Positions 27,205-35,888 of a stretch of DNA of 64,000 nt are shown here, piece by piece. How positions within the stretch are numbered: the first letter of the stretch is position 1; every line of letters starts with the position of its first letter. The stretch covers positions 124,001-188,000 of the forward strand of contig JAEWQB010000004.1 in NCBI GenBank assembly GCA_023460395.1, read 5' to 3'. The stretch is from Pseudomonadota bacterium (GTDB lineage: Bacteria > Desulfobacterota > Desulfovibrionia > Desulfovibrionales > Desulfovibrionaceae). Both the position numbers and the translations under genes were made by a program. The notes below the pieces were generated by a model that saw only the letters and a program-made list of their open reading frames with translations, had not been told where the DNA came from and did not search any database.

Positions 27205-28389
27205 CTAAGGCTTACGGATTTCGTCGTCCGTCAGGTAACAGGCGGGGTCTTCCGCCCATTCGTTGCCGTAGTAGGCCTCTGCACGGGCACGGAAGTTACC
27301 GCCGCAGATGTTCAGGAAGCGACAATCGGCGCAGCGTCCGCCCACGTATTGCTTCTTATCTTTCATTTTGGCGAGCAGTTCGATAGCAGGATCGTCCCAA
27401 ATTTCAGAGAACGGACGTTCCAGCACGTTACCAAATACCTTCTCCCGCCAGAACTGGTCGGGGTGCACCGCACCGTCCCAGCTTATGCAGCCAATACCGC
27501 GCCCGGAACTATTGCCTTCATTGAACTGGAGCAGTTCAAACACTTCTTCCGCACGCTTGGGGTCTTCCTTGAGCATACGCATCCAGACGTAGGGACCGTC
27601 GGCGTGGTTGTCCACAGTGAGCACTTCTTTGGGCAGCCCCGCGTCGTGCAGCGCGCGGGTGCGGTCCATAATCAAATCCAGCATAGCGCGGGTTTCCTGA
27701 TGATCCAAATCTTCTTTGATCAACTCGGAACCACGCCCGGAGTAGACGAGATGGTAAAAACAGATGCGGGGTACGTCCAGATCGCGGACCAGATCAAAAA
27801 TTTTCGGCACTTCCGGGGCATTGCGTTTGTTGATGGTAAACCGCAACCCCACCTTCAGCCCTTCGGCCTTACAGTTTTCAATGCCTTCCAGCGCCTTGCG
27901 GAATGCATTGGGAACCCCGCGGAACCGGTTATGCACTTCTTCCATACCGTCCAGCGAAATGCCCACATAGGAAAGGCCCACTTCTTTCAGCTCACGGGCC
28001 TTGGTCTTGGTAATAAGGGTGCCGTTGGTGGAGATAACCGCGCGCATGCCCTGCTCGGTGGCATATTTTGCCAATTCCACAAGATCTTGCCGCACCAACG
28101 GTTCTCCGCCGGAAAACAGCATCACCGGAGCACCATACTGGGCCAGATCGCGAATAATTTCTTTGCCCTTTTCCGTGCTGATGGCGTCCTTGCCCTCCGG
28201 TTCCACGGCGTGCGCATAACAGTGCACGCACTTGAGATTGCACCGTTGGGTCATGTTCCACACCACCACAGGCTTCTTATCCGCAGAAAACTGGAGCAGG
28301 TGGGACGGAAGTTTTCCAGAATGGCGACCATAGCGCAACGCGTCAGAGGGTTCGACCTGACCACAGTAGAGTTTTGAAATGCCGATCAT
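27205..28389 (-). CDS. ahbC: 12,18-didecarboxysiroheme deacetylase AhbC (radical SAM/SPASM)
   Basis: Removes the two acetate groups of didecarboxysiroheme to form Fe-coproporphyrin III. 394 residues. The AhbC N-terminus MIGISKLYCGQVEPSDALRY is distinctive; radical SAM motif CNLKCVHC at residues 50-57; MLFSGGEPLVRQDL; a C-terminal SPASM region with CADCRFLNICGGNFRARAEA. Two adjacent ATGs exist; the second (28389) is five bases from the AAGGAG. First gene of the heme cluster; a 190-bp gap without recognisable signals separates it from hemB. Confidence 0.93.
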   Translation of the reverse strand: MIGISKLYCGQVEPSDALRYGRHSGKLPSHLLQFSADKKPVVVWNMTQRCNLKCVHCYAHAVEPEGKDAISTEKGKEIIRDLAQYGAPVMLFSGGEPLVRQDLVELAKYATEQGMRAVISTNGTLITKTKARELKEVGLSYVGISLDGMEEVHNRFRGVPNAFRKALEGIENCKAEGLKVGLRFTINKRNAPEVPKIFDLVRDLDVPRICFYHLVYSGRGSELIKEDLDHQETRAMLDLIMDRTRALHDAGLPKEVLTVDNHADGPYVWMRMLKEDPKRAEEVFELLQFNEGNSSGRGIGCISWDGAVHPDQFWREKVFGNVLERPFSEIWDDPAIELLAKMKDKKQYVGGRCADCRFLNICGGNFRARAEAYYGNEWAEDPACYLTDDEIRKP

Positions 28390-28842
28390 CATAGCTCCTT
28401 ATACATGCTGGACAGGCAAGCCGATTGCGGAAAAAAACTCCACGAAAGCAGGTGTTCCGCCGTTGCCGGTATTCCCATCCAATCAACACGGATGTGCGGT
28501 TTCGTCTGTCGGAATATAACGCCCTCAACCCGCTTGGCAAGGCACGTTTCCTCTTCCGCAGACGGGCTTTCACCTGTAGCAGACTCCACGCGGCAGGGCA
28601 AAGCCTTTTCCCGCCTCCCAAACCTGAGCATTCGCTCAAAAGCGTGATGGAAAACCGATGAGCGGCCTTTTCTTTTCCCTCCGTTACCGCTATGCTTTTC
28701 TCAAAACGCGGGGAGCCGTTAGGCAGAAAATGGGGAACCTTTTCACGAGGCACCCGCCTTGCCCCTCCCCACCGCGACGGGCAGCGGAAAGAATGTTTTT
28801 CCGCGTCCTTTTTTCCCCAAATGCAGTGCCTGAGGATGAATA
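28390..28842 (+). other. Divergent intergenic region between ahbC and the zinc-ribbon gene array
   Basis: About 450 bp. No protein-like frame and no tRNA. I checked the ahbC-proximal minus strand for a cobalamin riboswitch or other leader and did not find the conserved boxes. It must hold both divergent promoters, but no clear -35/-10 pair was found. Confidence 0.4.
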
Positions 28843-29706
28843 ATGCGGATCAGCTGCCCCACATGCCAGTACACCAAAGACATGGACGATACGTCCCTGC
28901 CCGCAGAAACCGTTTTTGCCACCTGCCCGCAGTGCGGCAATAAATTTCGCTTTCGGGAAGACGCGCCTGACAACGCACCCGAACCGGATTTTCTGCTCAC
29001 CCTTCCCACCCCCGCCGAGACGGCATCCATGGACCAGCAGCCAAACGCGAATGATTTCGCGTGGGAAGCCCGTGAGCCTGAATCCCCCGGCATTCCCGGC
29101 ACTCCGCCCATTCCTTGGGCCTACCGCGCCACGCTGGGCTACCCCGCCGCGTTCGTGGAAACAGTGCGGCAGGCGCTTTTTACCAGCGGAGACTTTTTTT
29201 CCCGTCTGACTGCTGACCGGAAAACCACTGGCGCCATGTCCTTCTGCGTCGTCTGTCTGGTCGTCGGCTTCATAAGTACGGAATTTTGGGCATGGGGCAT
29301 TGAAACTTTTTTGGGCGACGCCCTTTCCGAAACGGCTGTGCAGGTTGCAGGGGGAGAATTTATAGGCTGGGGAGCTTTCGCAGTCTCCACCATCGCGCTT
29401 ATCCCGCTGGGACCGCTTTTCCTCCTGCTTTCCGCCGCGATCTTGTATAGCGGGCTGTGGATATCCCGCGTTCCCTCCCGCTCCTTTGGCGCGTGTGCCA
29501 ATGTTTACGCGTTCGCCCTGAGTGCCAACGTGTTTTCCCTTGTCCCGTTCATTGGTCAGTATCTCGCCGCCTTCTGGGGGCTCTATCTGCTTATCGTCGG
29601 ATTACGGCGCGTTTTTGCCATTTCCGTATGGCGCTCTCTGGCAGCGTTACTCGCACCTCCCGCCCTGCTCCTTCTCATAACCCTTCTGCTGGCCTCGCTG
29701 GTATGA
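28843..29706 (+). CDS. Zinc-ribbon plus Yip1-like membrane protein (array copy 1)
   Basis: 287 residues. An N-terminal MJ0042-type zinc ribbon (CPTCQY at residues 5-10, then ATCPQCGNKFRFRE near residue 27) is joined by a Pro/Asp/Glu-rich linker to a membrane domain with about five helices starting near residue 125, of the Yip1 type. The juxtamembrane VRQALFTSGDFFSRL is shared with the paralogs downstream. GAGG lies seven bases before the ATG. Stop overlaps the next gene by four bases. No function is known; a membrane-associated regulatory or trafficking role is only a guess. Confidence 0.78.
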   Translation: MRISCPTCQYTKDMDDTSLPAETVFATCPQCGNKFRFREDAPDNAPEPDFLLTLPTPAETASMDQQPNANDFAWEAREPESPGIPGTPPIPWAYRATLGYPAAFVETVRQALFTSGDFFSRLTADRKTTGAMSFCVVCLVVGFISTEFWAWGIETFLGDALSETAVQVAGGEFIGWGAFAVSTIALIPLGPLFLLLSAAILYSGLWISRVPSRSFGACANVYAFALSANVFSLVPFIGQYLAAFWGLYLLIVGLRRVFAISVWRSLAALLAPPALLLLITLLLASLV

Positions 29707-30290
29707 AGCATCCGGCAGGGTTTTTCTCTACGCTCCGCGGCGTTCTGCTTACTCCGGGACGGGTCTTTGGCAGACAATATACGGGGCGGGCGGATGCCAA
29801 TGCGCTTTTGTTCGCCATTGGCGTGAGCATATTGGTGCTCATTGCCCAGCAAGCGCTGGTGCGCGTGTTACCCTCGCTGCTGGACAACATCGTCTCCACC
29901 TCCCGGTTGGCGCTTATACTTCCTGCCCGACTGGAAGGGCGGGAAATTATTGTCAACGCACTGCTGCTCCCCGTGCTGGTTTCCGTGTTGCTCGTGGTAC
30001 ATGCCGCCGTGCTGCATATTCTGTTGTGGCTCGCCCAATCAGGAGAGCGCGGATATGCAGTGACATTGCAAACGCTTTGTCTCTGCTGCGGCTGTCTGGT
30101 GCTACGCCTTATCCCGCACACGGGAAATTACGCGGCGATCGTTTGCTGGCTGCTCATGCTCGCGCTAGGCTTACGGCTGGCCCATGGTTCTCCATGGCAC
30201 CGGATACTGCCTGTGGTCGCTCTTCACGTTTCCACTGCGGCATGGCTTCTTGCCATATTTGAAGGGTGGGTCCGCGCGCCTTGGGTGTAA
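29703..30290 (+). CDS. Yip1-like membrane protein without zinc ribbon (array copy 2)
   Basis: 195 residues, start coupled to the preceding gene by ATGA. It begins directly at the juxtamembrane motif (MKHPAGFFSTLRGVLLTPGR) that in the neighbours follows the zinc ribbon, then has about five hydrophobic segments. It therefore looks like a paralog that lacks the ribbon and linker. The frame is open upstream, but that part overlaps copy 1 and is not protein-like. Function unknown. Confidence 0.75.
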   Translation: MKHPAGFFSTLRGVLLTPGRVFGRQYTGRADANALLFAIGVSILVLIAQQALVRVLPSLLDNIVSTSRLALILPARLEGREIIVNALLLPVLVSVLLVVHAAVLHILLWLAQSGERGYAVTLQTLCLCCGCLVLRLIPHTGNYAAIVCWLLMLALGLRLAHGSPWHRILPVVALHVSTAAWLLAIFEGWVRAPWV

Positions 30291-30368
30291 CCGCGCCGCA
30301 TTTGCGGTTCAGCCGGTTTTTCCGTACAAGGCGGGTGTTTCCCCGTTGTTTTGACTCAAGGATAGGAC

Positions 30369-31310
30369 ATGGAAATCCGTTGCCCCCAGTGTGAATATAC
30401 GCGACGCGTGGATGATTCCGCGCTCGATCCCAACCTGTCTATGGCGGTCTGCCCCCGGTGTGGACACCGATTTTCATTCCGCAGGCCGGAAAAACCGGCC
30501 GAGTCTTCCGCAGCAGACACAACGCCCCCGGTGAATACCGAAAACCGGTCTACGCCCGGTTCGCCGGAAGAGCGTCCCCGCACCGGCCTGTCCCCTGTTC
30601 CCGGAGCAGACACGGATAGATCCAAGGACCGTTTTTCTGGCAGTCCGTCGCGGAAACAACCTGCCGAACCATGGGCATTCTGGCGCGAAGCGGGCATTCT
30701 TTCCGCCTTTGTGGAAAACACGCGCCAGCTCTTTCTTGCACCGCGCCGGTTTTTCGACACCATGTACACCGACCGCGGCGTGACACCACAAGACGGAGAG
30801 GTTCCCCCCTCCTCACCCACCCCGCTGACTGTGCCTCTGACGGTACCTATCGTCTATGCGCTAATCTGCTCTGTGCTGGGGGTTCTTTTCGAACTAACCC
30901 TCAGCTCGCTGGATGGCAGTACCATGCCAGACATGCTGCCCTCCGCAGACGGTTCCGCGCATAATATGGCGCTTATTCTGCTCTTCAGTCCTGTAGCGGT
31001 CATCCTTTCACTCTACGTCATGAGCATGGCGCTGCATTTGCTGCTGGCGCTTACCGGAGCGGCGCGATGGGACAGCTTGCGCACCACGCTGAGAGTGGTA
31101 TGCTACTCCAGCGCCACAGACCTGCTGGGCATCATCCCCGTATTCGGTTCGCTGATAGGCGGCTTCCTGCGGCTATGGCTGCTACTCGTGGGGTTAAGCA
31201 CGGCACACAGAGTGCCCATACGCCGCATAGCCCCCGCCGTAGCCATATTGGTGTTGCTGCTCATGATCGCACTTGTCTACATATTGACGAATCTGGGCGC
31301 TATGGCATAA
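30369..31310 (+). CDS. Zinc-ribbon plus Yip1-like membrane protein (array copy 3)
   Basis: 313 residues. Zinc ribbon CPQCEYTRRVDD at residues 5-16 and VCPRCGHRFSFRR near residue 27, then a polar Pro/Ser/Thr/Arg-rich linker to about residue 105, the shared motif TRQLFLAPRRFFDTMY, and a Yip1-type domain with five hydrophobic helices. AAGGA lies upstream of the ATG. It starts 78 bp after copy 2. Same architecture as copies 1 and 4, with a linker of intermediate length. Function unknown. Confidence 0.78.
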   Translation: MEIRCPQCEYTRRVDDSALDPNLSMAVCPRCGHRFSFRRPEKPAESSAADTTPPVNTENRSTPGSPEERPRTGLSPVPGADTDRSKDRFSGSPSRKQPAEPWAFWREAGILSAFVENTRQLFLAPRRFFDTMYTDRGVTPQDGEVPPSSPTPLTVPLTVPIVYALICSVLGVLFELTLSSLDGSTMPDMLPSADGSAHNMALILLFSPVAVILSLYVMSMALHLLLALTGAARWDSLRTTLRVVCYSSATDLLGIIPVFGSLIGGFLRLWLLLVGLSTAHRVPIRRIAPAVAILVLLLMIALVYILTNLGAMA

Positions 31311-31445
31311 GCGCCATGGCGTTTCAACGCCCACAGCCATACCCTTTTCGCAACAGGGCAACCGCGCCGGACGGTAATTTTTTGCGCGCCGCCTTGATTT
31401 GCTCCATAGCTGGTCGTACAATGGGCGATATGCAAAGGACTGTCC

Positions 31446-32870
31446 ATGCTCATACGATGCCCGGAATGCCTGTTTGAACGCAATGTGAACGTGGCCCAAA
31501 TACCGCCCACGGCACAACTTGCCACCTGCCCCAAATGCCGCTGCCGCTTCCGGTTCAGAGAACACGTTCTGGACGGCGACGAGGTTAGGGAATCAGTTGC
31601 GGAATCTTCACGCACGCTCCATGCCCCCCAGACACCGGCACCGCAGAACCTGCCGGAAGACATTCCCGTTCCCGAAGCTCCCCGGTCCGCACCCATGCCG
31701 GACACTCCGGCGAGGGACACCGCGCTAAAGAACAGCACCACCAGCGAAGCCGCCTTAGAGCCATTCGCAGAGCACTCTGATAAACGCGCAACGCCTGCGA
31801 CTCCTCGCGAGACGCCCCCCCGTTCCCCTGCTGAAGCGGAAAAATCTCCCACGGGGCACGCCCCTTCAACCGCACCACACACCCACGCGGCATATGACAC
31901 CGCGTGGGACGCGACCATTCCCAATGCCGTGACGGACCACTCGATAGCCCAACCATGCGCCGAAATCCTGCCGGAACCTTCTGATCCGCCGGCAGGAGCA
32001 TCCGAAGCCCCTGCCGGAGAGCTTTTTGACAACGCCGCTTACGCCTCGCTCAACCGACTGGCAGAAGAGACTGTCTGGCAGCCCCTAAATGAGCAAGAAG
32101 CGGACTGCATTCCCGCGCCGGAACCGGCAATGGAAAAACCGCACCGGCACCTTGGTTCCATCAGCGACATTGACGATGGCGGAAAAGGAGATATTTGGGA
32201 CGCCATCGCCGCTATGGGCGGCGATACGGATATTCCTCCGGTAGCCCGATCTTCCGGGTATGAACAAGCTATTCCATGGGAAAACCGGGGCAACTTAAGC
32301 CTTAGCGCCGCGTGGCGGAAGACCGTCGGGGCGGTGCTGTTTTCCCCCTCTCGTTTCTACGGCGGGCTGCTGGGAGCGGGTGGCATCGCCGCCGGACTTT
32401 CTTTTTACTGCATCACAGTTATACTCGCTCTGCTTTTGCAGACCGCGCTACTGTACGGCCTGCTCGCGCTGGGAGATTCCGTGCCCTTGAGCGCGGAGTT
32501 AGCCCCGTATCAGGCGATAATAGCCACTCCCCGCACCTTGCTGCGGTCTGTGGGATTTTCATTAGGGGTAGCGCTTGCCGGACTTGCCGGGGCAACGGTC
32601 CTGTGCCACGCGCTTGTTCGCATGGTACATTCCCGCTGTCGCCCTTTTGCCACCACATTCCGTATTGTGGCATATGGCGGAGCCACCGCTCTGGCGGGTA
32701 TCCTTCCTGTAGCGGGCGTAACAGCCGGGGGCATCTGGCTGCTTCTTTTGTTGCTGCCGGGAGTGCGCCACGCGCACGGACTGAGCTGGAAACAGACACT
32801 GCTGGTGGTTCTTCCCATCTATTTGCTCGTAGCGGGCGCGTTTTTCGCGCTGGACATAACTCCGTTCTGA
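31446..32870 (+). CDS. Zinc-ribbon plus Yip1-like membrane protein with long linker (array copy 4)
   Basis: 474 residues, the largest of the family. Zinc ribbon CPECLFERNVNV at residues 5-16 and TCPKCRCRFRFRE near residue 27, then about 245 residues of acidic, Ala/Pro-rich, probably disordered linker, the shared motif WRKTVGAVLFSPSRFYGGL, and five hydrophobic helices. AAAGGA precedes the ATG. The difference from copies 1 and 3 lies almost entirely in the linker. Function unknown. Confidence 0.78.
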   Translation: MLIRCPECLFERNVNVAQIPPTAQLATCPKCRCRFRFREHVLDGDEVRESVAESSRTLHAPQTPAPQNLPEDIPVPEAPRSAPMPDTPARDTALKNSTTSEAALEPFAEHSDKRATPATPRETPPRSPAEAEKSPTGHAPSTAPHTHAAYDTAWDATIPNAVTDHSIAQPCAEILPEPSDPPAGASEAPAGELFDNAAYASLNRLAEETVWQPLNEQEADCIPAPEPAMEKPHRHLGSISDIDDGGKGDIWDAIAAMGGDTDIPPVARSSGYEQAIPWENRGNLSLSAAWRKTVGAVLFSPSRFYGGLLGAGGIAAGLSFYCITVILALLLQTALLYGLLALGDSVPLSAELAPYQAIIATPRTLLRSVGFSLGVALAGLAGATVLCHALVRMVHSRCRPFATTFRIVAYGGATALAGILPVAGVTAGGIWLLLLLLPGVRHAHGLSWKQTLLVVLPIYLLVAGAFFALDITPF

Positions 32871-32910
32871 TTCCCCGTCAGCCCGCTCCTCGCGGGAAGG
32901 GTGCACGGAT

Positions 32911-33261
32911 ATGGGTAGGCAACGTATAACACGCTGGTTCCGGCAACTATACGCTGAAGTGCGCGACAGGATGCGGCATTCTGGAAAAATTTCCCCAGAA
33001 AATATCCGCCGCCTTGCCGCCGAACTACGGGAACTGGCCTGCATCGCGGAACGCGTAACGCCAGATCCCCTCAGCCGTAACGCACGGTTGCGCCGCATCC
33101 AGACCGAAGCGGGACAGCTCATTGACCTTAGCGGGCGCAGAGACTTCCACCGCCTCTCCGCCCAACGCAGGCTGGAACTGCACCAGTCGCTGGAACAATC
33201 CCGCGCACAGTTGCTTGATGTCATGCGTAGCGCCCCGCCCCCCACAGATCGCGTGCAATAG
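32911..33261 (+). CDS. Small basic helical protein of unknown function
   Basis: 116 residues, very rich in Arg, Leu, Glu and Gln, probably all alpha-helical with coiled-coil potential (for example RRLAAELRELACIAERVTPD and RRLELHQSLEQSRAQLLDVM). No membrane segment or signal peptide. Not recognised as a known family. It starts 40 bp after array copy 4 in the same direction, with AAGGG upstream of the ATG at a long distance. Likely a real gene because of its biased but regular composition and position; not certain. Confidence 0.55.
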   Translation: MGRQRITRWFRQLYAEVRDRMRHSGKISPENIRRLAAELRELACIAERVTPDPLSRNARLRRIQTEAGQLIDLSGRRDFHRLSAQRRLELHQSLEQSRAQLLDVMRSAPPPTDRVQ

Positions 33262-33486
33262 GCTCCCACGGCCGCTTCACCGGGTCCGCCTCTCCGTTCC
33301 CCACAAAAGCCGCTGGCGTCCGGGAAAGGGAAAGAGTGTCCTGCCCGGCTCTTCGTGTTCCCTCTCTGGTGTTTTTTTGCTCTTCCACGTATCAGAAAAA
33401 ACATGGCGTTTTTTTTGCATAAACCGCAGTGTTTCGTACATTGCCGGAAATATGACGCCTGACCACGGTAAGGAAAAGGGATTTTC

Positions 33487-34224
33487 ATGCAACACGCCAA
33501 ACTGTATCTACAGTACGCCCTGCTACTGGGGCTTTTCCTCTGCGTTGCGGGGTGCACTGTTTCCGAGGGGACAAAGACCTCGCTGAAACGGGGGGAACCG
33601 GGAGCCATGTCGCCACGGCTCTCTTCCCAGTCGGAGATCGTTTGGGAGCAGTGGGTCCGCAAGGCCACGGTGCAGATATATCTGCAGCCCGCAGAAGCCC
33701 CGGTTACTCTGCCCACCGCTCTCTTTTACCCCTTCATGCCCAAGATAGACCTGCCGCAGGGGCGTCATGTGAGCCGGGAACTTTCCCGCATGATTTGGCA
33801 AACGTGGCTTTCCGAACGGGTATTTTCCGTGCTGGAATTCGCGGACTACGCCACCCTTTACACCCCGGAACGCGCCATCGCGCTAGCGCGCCAGCGAGGA
33901 GCGGACCTTGCCATAGGCGGGTACGTGACCAACTACATGGCGGGAGGGTCTGTGGGGGATACTTACGTGGCCCTGCATTTAGATATCTACGATACGCTGT
34001 CTGGAGAGCTTATCTGGTCCATGGACCATGCCGGAATGATGCAGAGTGAATTCACCCGCGACTACATTTTGTTTTCCTCCCGCACACGACTCCCCTCTGA
34101 CCCCACATGGGGAATCATGCAGGCGCTATCGCAGGATATGGCAAAACCGCTGCTCGCATGGACATCTGAATTGCGGGAAGAAGAAGGCGCCGCGGCAGAA
34201 GCTGAGGGAAGCGCCGCATTTTAA
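33487..34224 (+). CDS. Putative lipoprotein of unknown function
   Basis: 245 residues. A signal peptide with lipobox VAGC puts the lipidated Cys at residue 22; the next residues (TVSE) do not suggest inner-membrane retention. The mature part includes ALARQRGADLAIGGYVTNYM and VALHLDIYDTLSGELIWSMD, a pattern seen in CsgG/TolB-like outer-membrane-associated lipoproteins, but the family cannot be fixed by eye. An Ala/Glu-rich tail ends the protein. A purine-rich ribosome site (AAGGAAAAGGG) precedes the ATG. A strong terminator follows. Confidence 0.75.
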   Translation: MQHAKLYLQYALLLGLFLCVAGCTVSEGTKTSLKRGEPGAMSPRLSSQSEIVWEQWVRKATVQIYLQPAEAPVTLPTALFYPFMPKIDLPQGRHVSRELSRMIWQTWLSERVFSVLEFADYATLYTPERAIALARQRGADLAIGGYVTNYMAGGSVGDTYVALHLDIYDTLSGELIWSMDHAGMMQSEFTRDYILFSSRTRLPSDPTWGIMQALSQDMAKPLLAWTSELREEEGAAAEAEGSAAF

Positions 34225-34247
34225 TCCCCCCCCGATGACGAAAAAAA

Positions 34248-34275
34248 AGACGCCGGAAGCAAACCGGCGTCTTTT
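34248..34275. terminator. Bidirectional terminator between the lipoprotein gene and pgk
   Basis: AGACGCCGG and CCGGCGTCT form a nine-bp stem with a seven-base loop. The plus strand exits into TTTTG, the minus strand into a run of eight T, so the minus-strand direction (pgk) is the stronger. Confidence 0.92.
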
Positions 34276-34507
34276 GTATATCCAACCTTGGGAATTTTCT
34301 TATTGCCGCCAGCATCACGCTCACACCCGCTGACAACGCTTTGACGTCTCAGCTTCCGGGGGGCGGAGCCTCTCTTCCCCGCAACACCCGCGCTACTCCC
34401 GCAGCGCACGCTTTCAACCACGGCATAGCACAGCGCAAACGCCTGTTCCCTTTCTCCACGGCGAACTGCGGAGGGGCATACCGGCGGCATGCTCCCCTCG
34501 TCGGATT

Positions 34508-35680
34508 CTATCCGCGCTCTTCAAGAACAGCCACGGCGGGCAGCACCTTACCTTCCAAAAACTCCAAAAATGCGCCACCACCCGTGGATACGTAGGAGAT
34601 ACGATTTGTTACGCCAAACTTGCCCAACGCGGACAGCGTGTCACCCCCGCCAGCGATGGAAAAAGCCGGGCTGTTCGCCACAGACTCGCACAACGCCTTA
34701 GTCCCCTGCGCGAATTGGTCAATCTCAAACACTCCCACGGGACCATTCCAAACAATAGTGCCCGCCTTGGCGAGAATGCTATCATACAGAGCGGCAGTTT
34801 TCGGGCCGATATCCAAAATCATCTCGTCTTCGCCCACGGCGTCAACGGATTTAACCGTAGCTTTTGCGTCTGCGGCAAGTTCCCGTCCCACCACCACATC
34901 CACAGGGACAGGAATTTCCCCGCCAGCAGCTTTTGCCGCATCCATCAAGCGTTTTGCTTCCGTCACGAGGTCTTCCTCGTAAAGCGACTTACCCACGCCG
35001 TATCCCGCCGCACGGATAAACGTATTGGCAATACCACCGCCAACGATAAGCTTATCCACCTTCCCGGAAAGGGTATCCAGCAAGGTCAGCTTGCCGGACA
35101 CCTTGGAACCGCCAATAATCCCCACCACGGGATGCGCCGGGGCGTTCATGGCCTTACCCAACGCTTCCAGTTCGCGCCATAGGAGTGGCCCGGCGCAGGC
35201 TACCGGTGCAAAACGGGCCACAGCGCTCGTGGAAGCCTGTGCCCGGTGCGCCGTGCCAAAGGCATCCATCACAAAAATATCGCAGAGGGCAGCCATCTTT
35301 TTCCCCAGTTCGGGGTCGTCTTTTTTCTCACCCTTGCTAAACCGCACGTTTTCGCACAGCACCACCTGCCCCGGTGCCACATTCACCCCGTTCAGCCAGT
35401 CCCGCAAACACGGCACAGGCAGACCTAACGCGGCAGAAAGCGCGGCAGCAACGGGCGCAAGAGAGGCTTCCTCGGAAAACTCTCCTTCCGTGGGACGACC
35501 AAGGTGCGACATCACAATAACTGCCGCGCCCTTGTCCAATGCCATGCGAATAGTGGGGATTGCCGCATCCAGCCGCTTTGTGGAGGTAATGGACCCATCT
35601 TTAATGGGCACATTCAGATCTTCCCGGATGAGCACACGCTTACCCGCAAGGTCGAGGTCGGCCATTTTGAGCATTGTCAT
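34508..35680 (-). CDS. pgk: Phosphoglycerate kinase
   Basis: Glycolytic/gluconeogenic enzyme that interconverts 1,3-bisphosphoglycerate + ADP and 3-phosphoglycerate + ATP. 390 residues, normal length. N-terminal KRVLIREDLNVPIKDG is the PGK signature; GGSKVSGKLTLLDTL and the C-terminal IAGGGDTLSALGKFGV are also diagnostic. The ATG has AGGAG six bases upstream. A terminator lies between it and the preceding tkt gene, so pgk is probably transcribed separately. Confidence 0.96.
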   Translation of the reverse strand: MTMLKMADLDLAGKRVLIREDLNVPIKDGSITSTKRLDAAIPTIRMALDKGAAVIVMSHLGRPTEGEFSEEASLAPVAAALSAALGLPVPCLRDWLNGVNVAPGQVVLCENVRFSKGEKKDDPELGKKMAALCDIFVMDAFGTAHRAQASTSAVARFAPVACAGPLLWRELEALGKAMNAPAHPVVGIIGGSKVSGKLTLLDTLSGKVDKLIVGGGIANTFIRAAGYGVGKSLYEEDLVTEAKRLMDAAKAAGGEIPVPVDVVVGRELAADAKATVKSVDAVGEDEMILDIGPKTAALYDSILAKAGTIVWNGPVGVFEIDQFAQGTKALCESVANSPAFSIAGGGDTLSALGKFGVTNRISYVSTGGGAFLEFLEGKVLPAVAVLEERG

Positions 35681-35781
35681 GGGATTCTCCTGATAGTTTG
35701 CGTAATTGCCCTCTACTCTACGGGGACGTACCGCGCTGGCGGCAAACGCGCGTTAGCAGAGGCAACGAAAAGCCGTTCATA

Positions 35782-35819
35782 GAAAAGGCCCGGTCATGCA
35801 ATCATAGCATGTCCGGGCC
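35782..35819 (-). terminator. Terminator downstream of tkt
   Basis: GGCCCGGTCATGC and GCATGTCCGGGCC pair with one mismatch around a seven-base loop; on the minus strand the stem is followed by TTTTC. It lies about 70 bp after the tkt stop and before pgk. Confidence 0.8.
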
Positions 35820-35888
35820 GGGTGTCCAGATTGTCAGGACCGCCCCGAAAATCGGAGCGTGCAAGCAAGCCCGCGACGAGTCCGGGAC

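Noticed and set aside
27130..28377. Long plus-strand frame (415 codons) opposite ahbC
   Set aside because: It is the mirror of a clear radical SAM gene with diagnostic Cys motifs; the plus-strand protein is His/Gln/Phe-rich without any family pattern or ribosome site.
28390..28840. Riboswitch in the ahbC leader
   Set aside because: A GGTGAAA stretch on the minus strand recalls the cobalamin motif, but the remaining boxes are missing.
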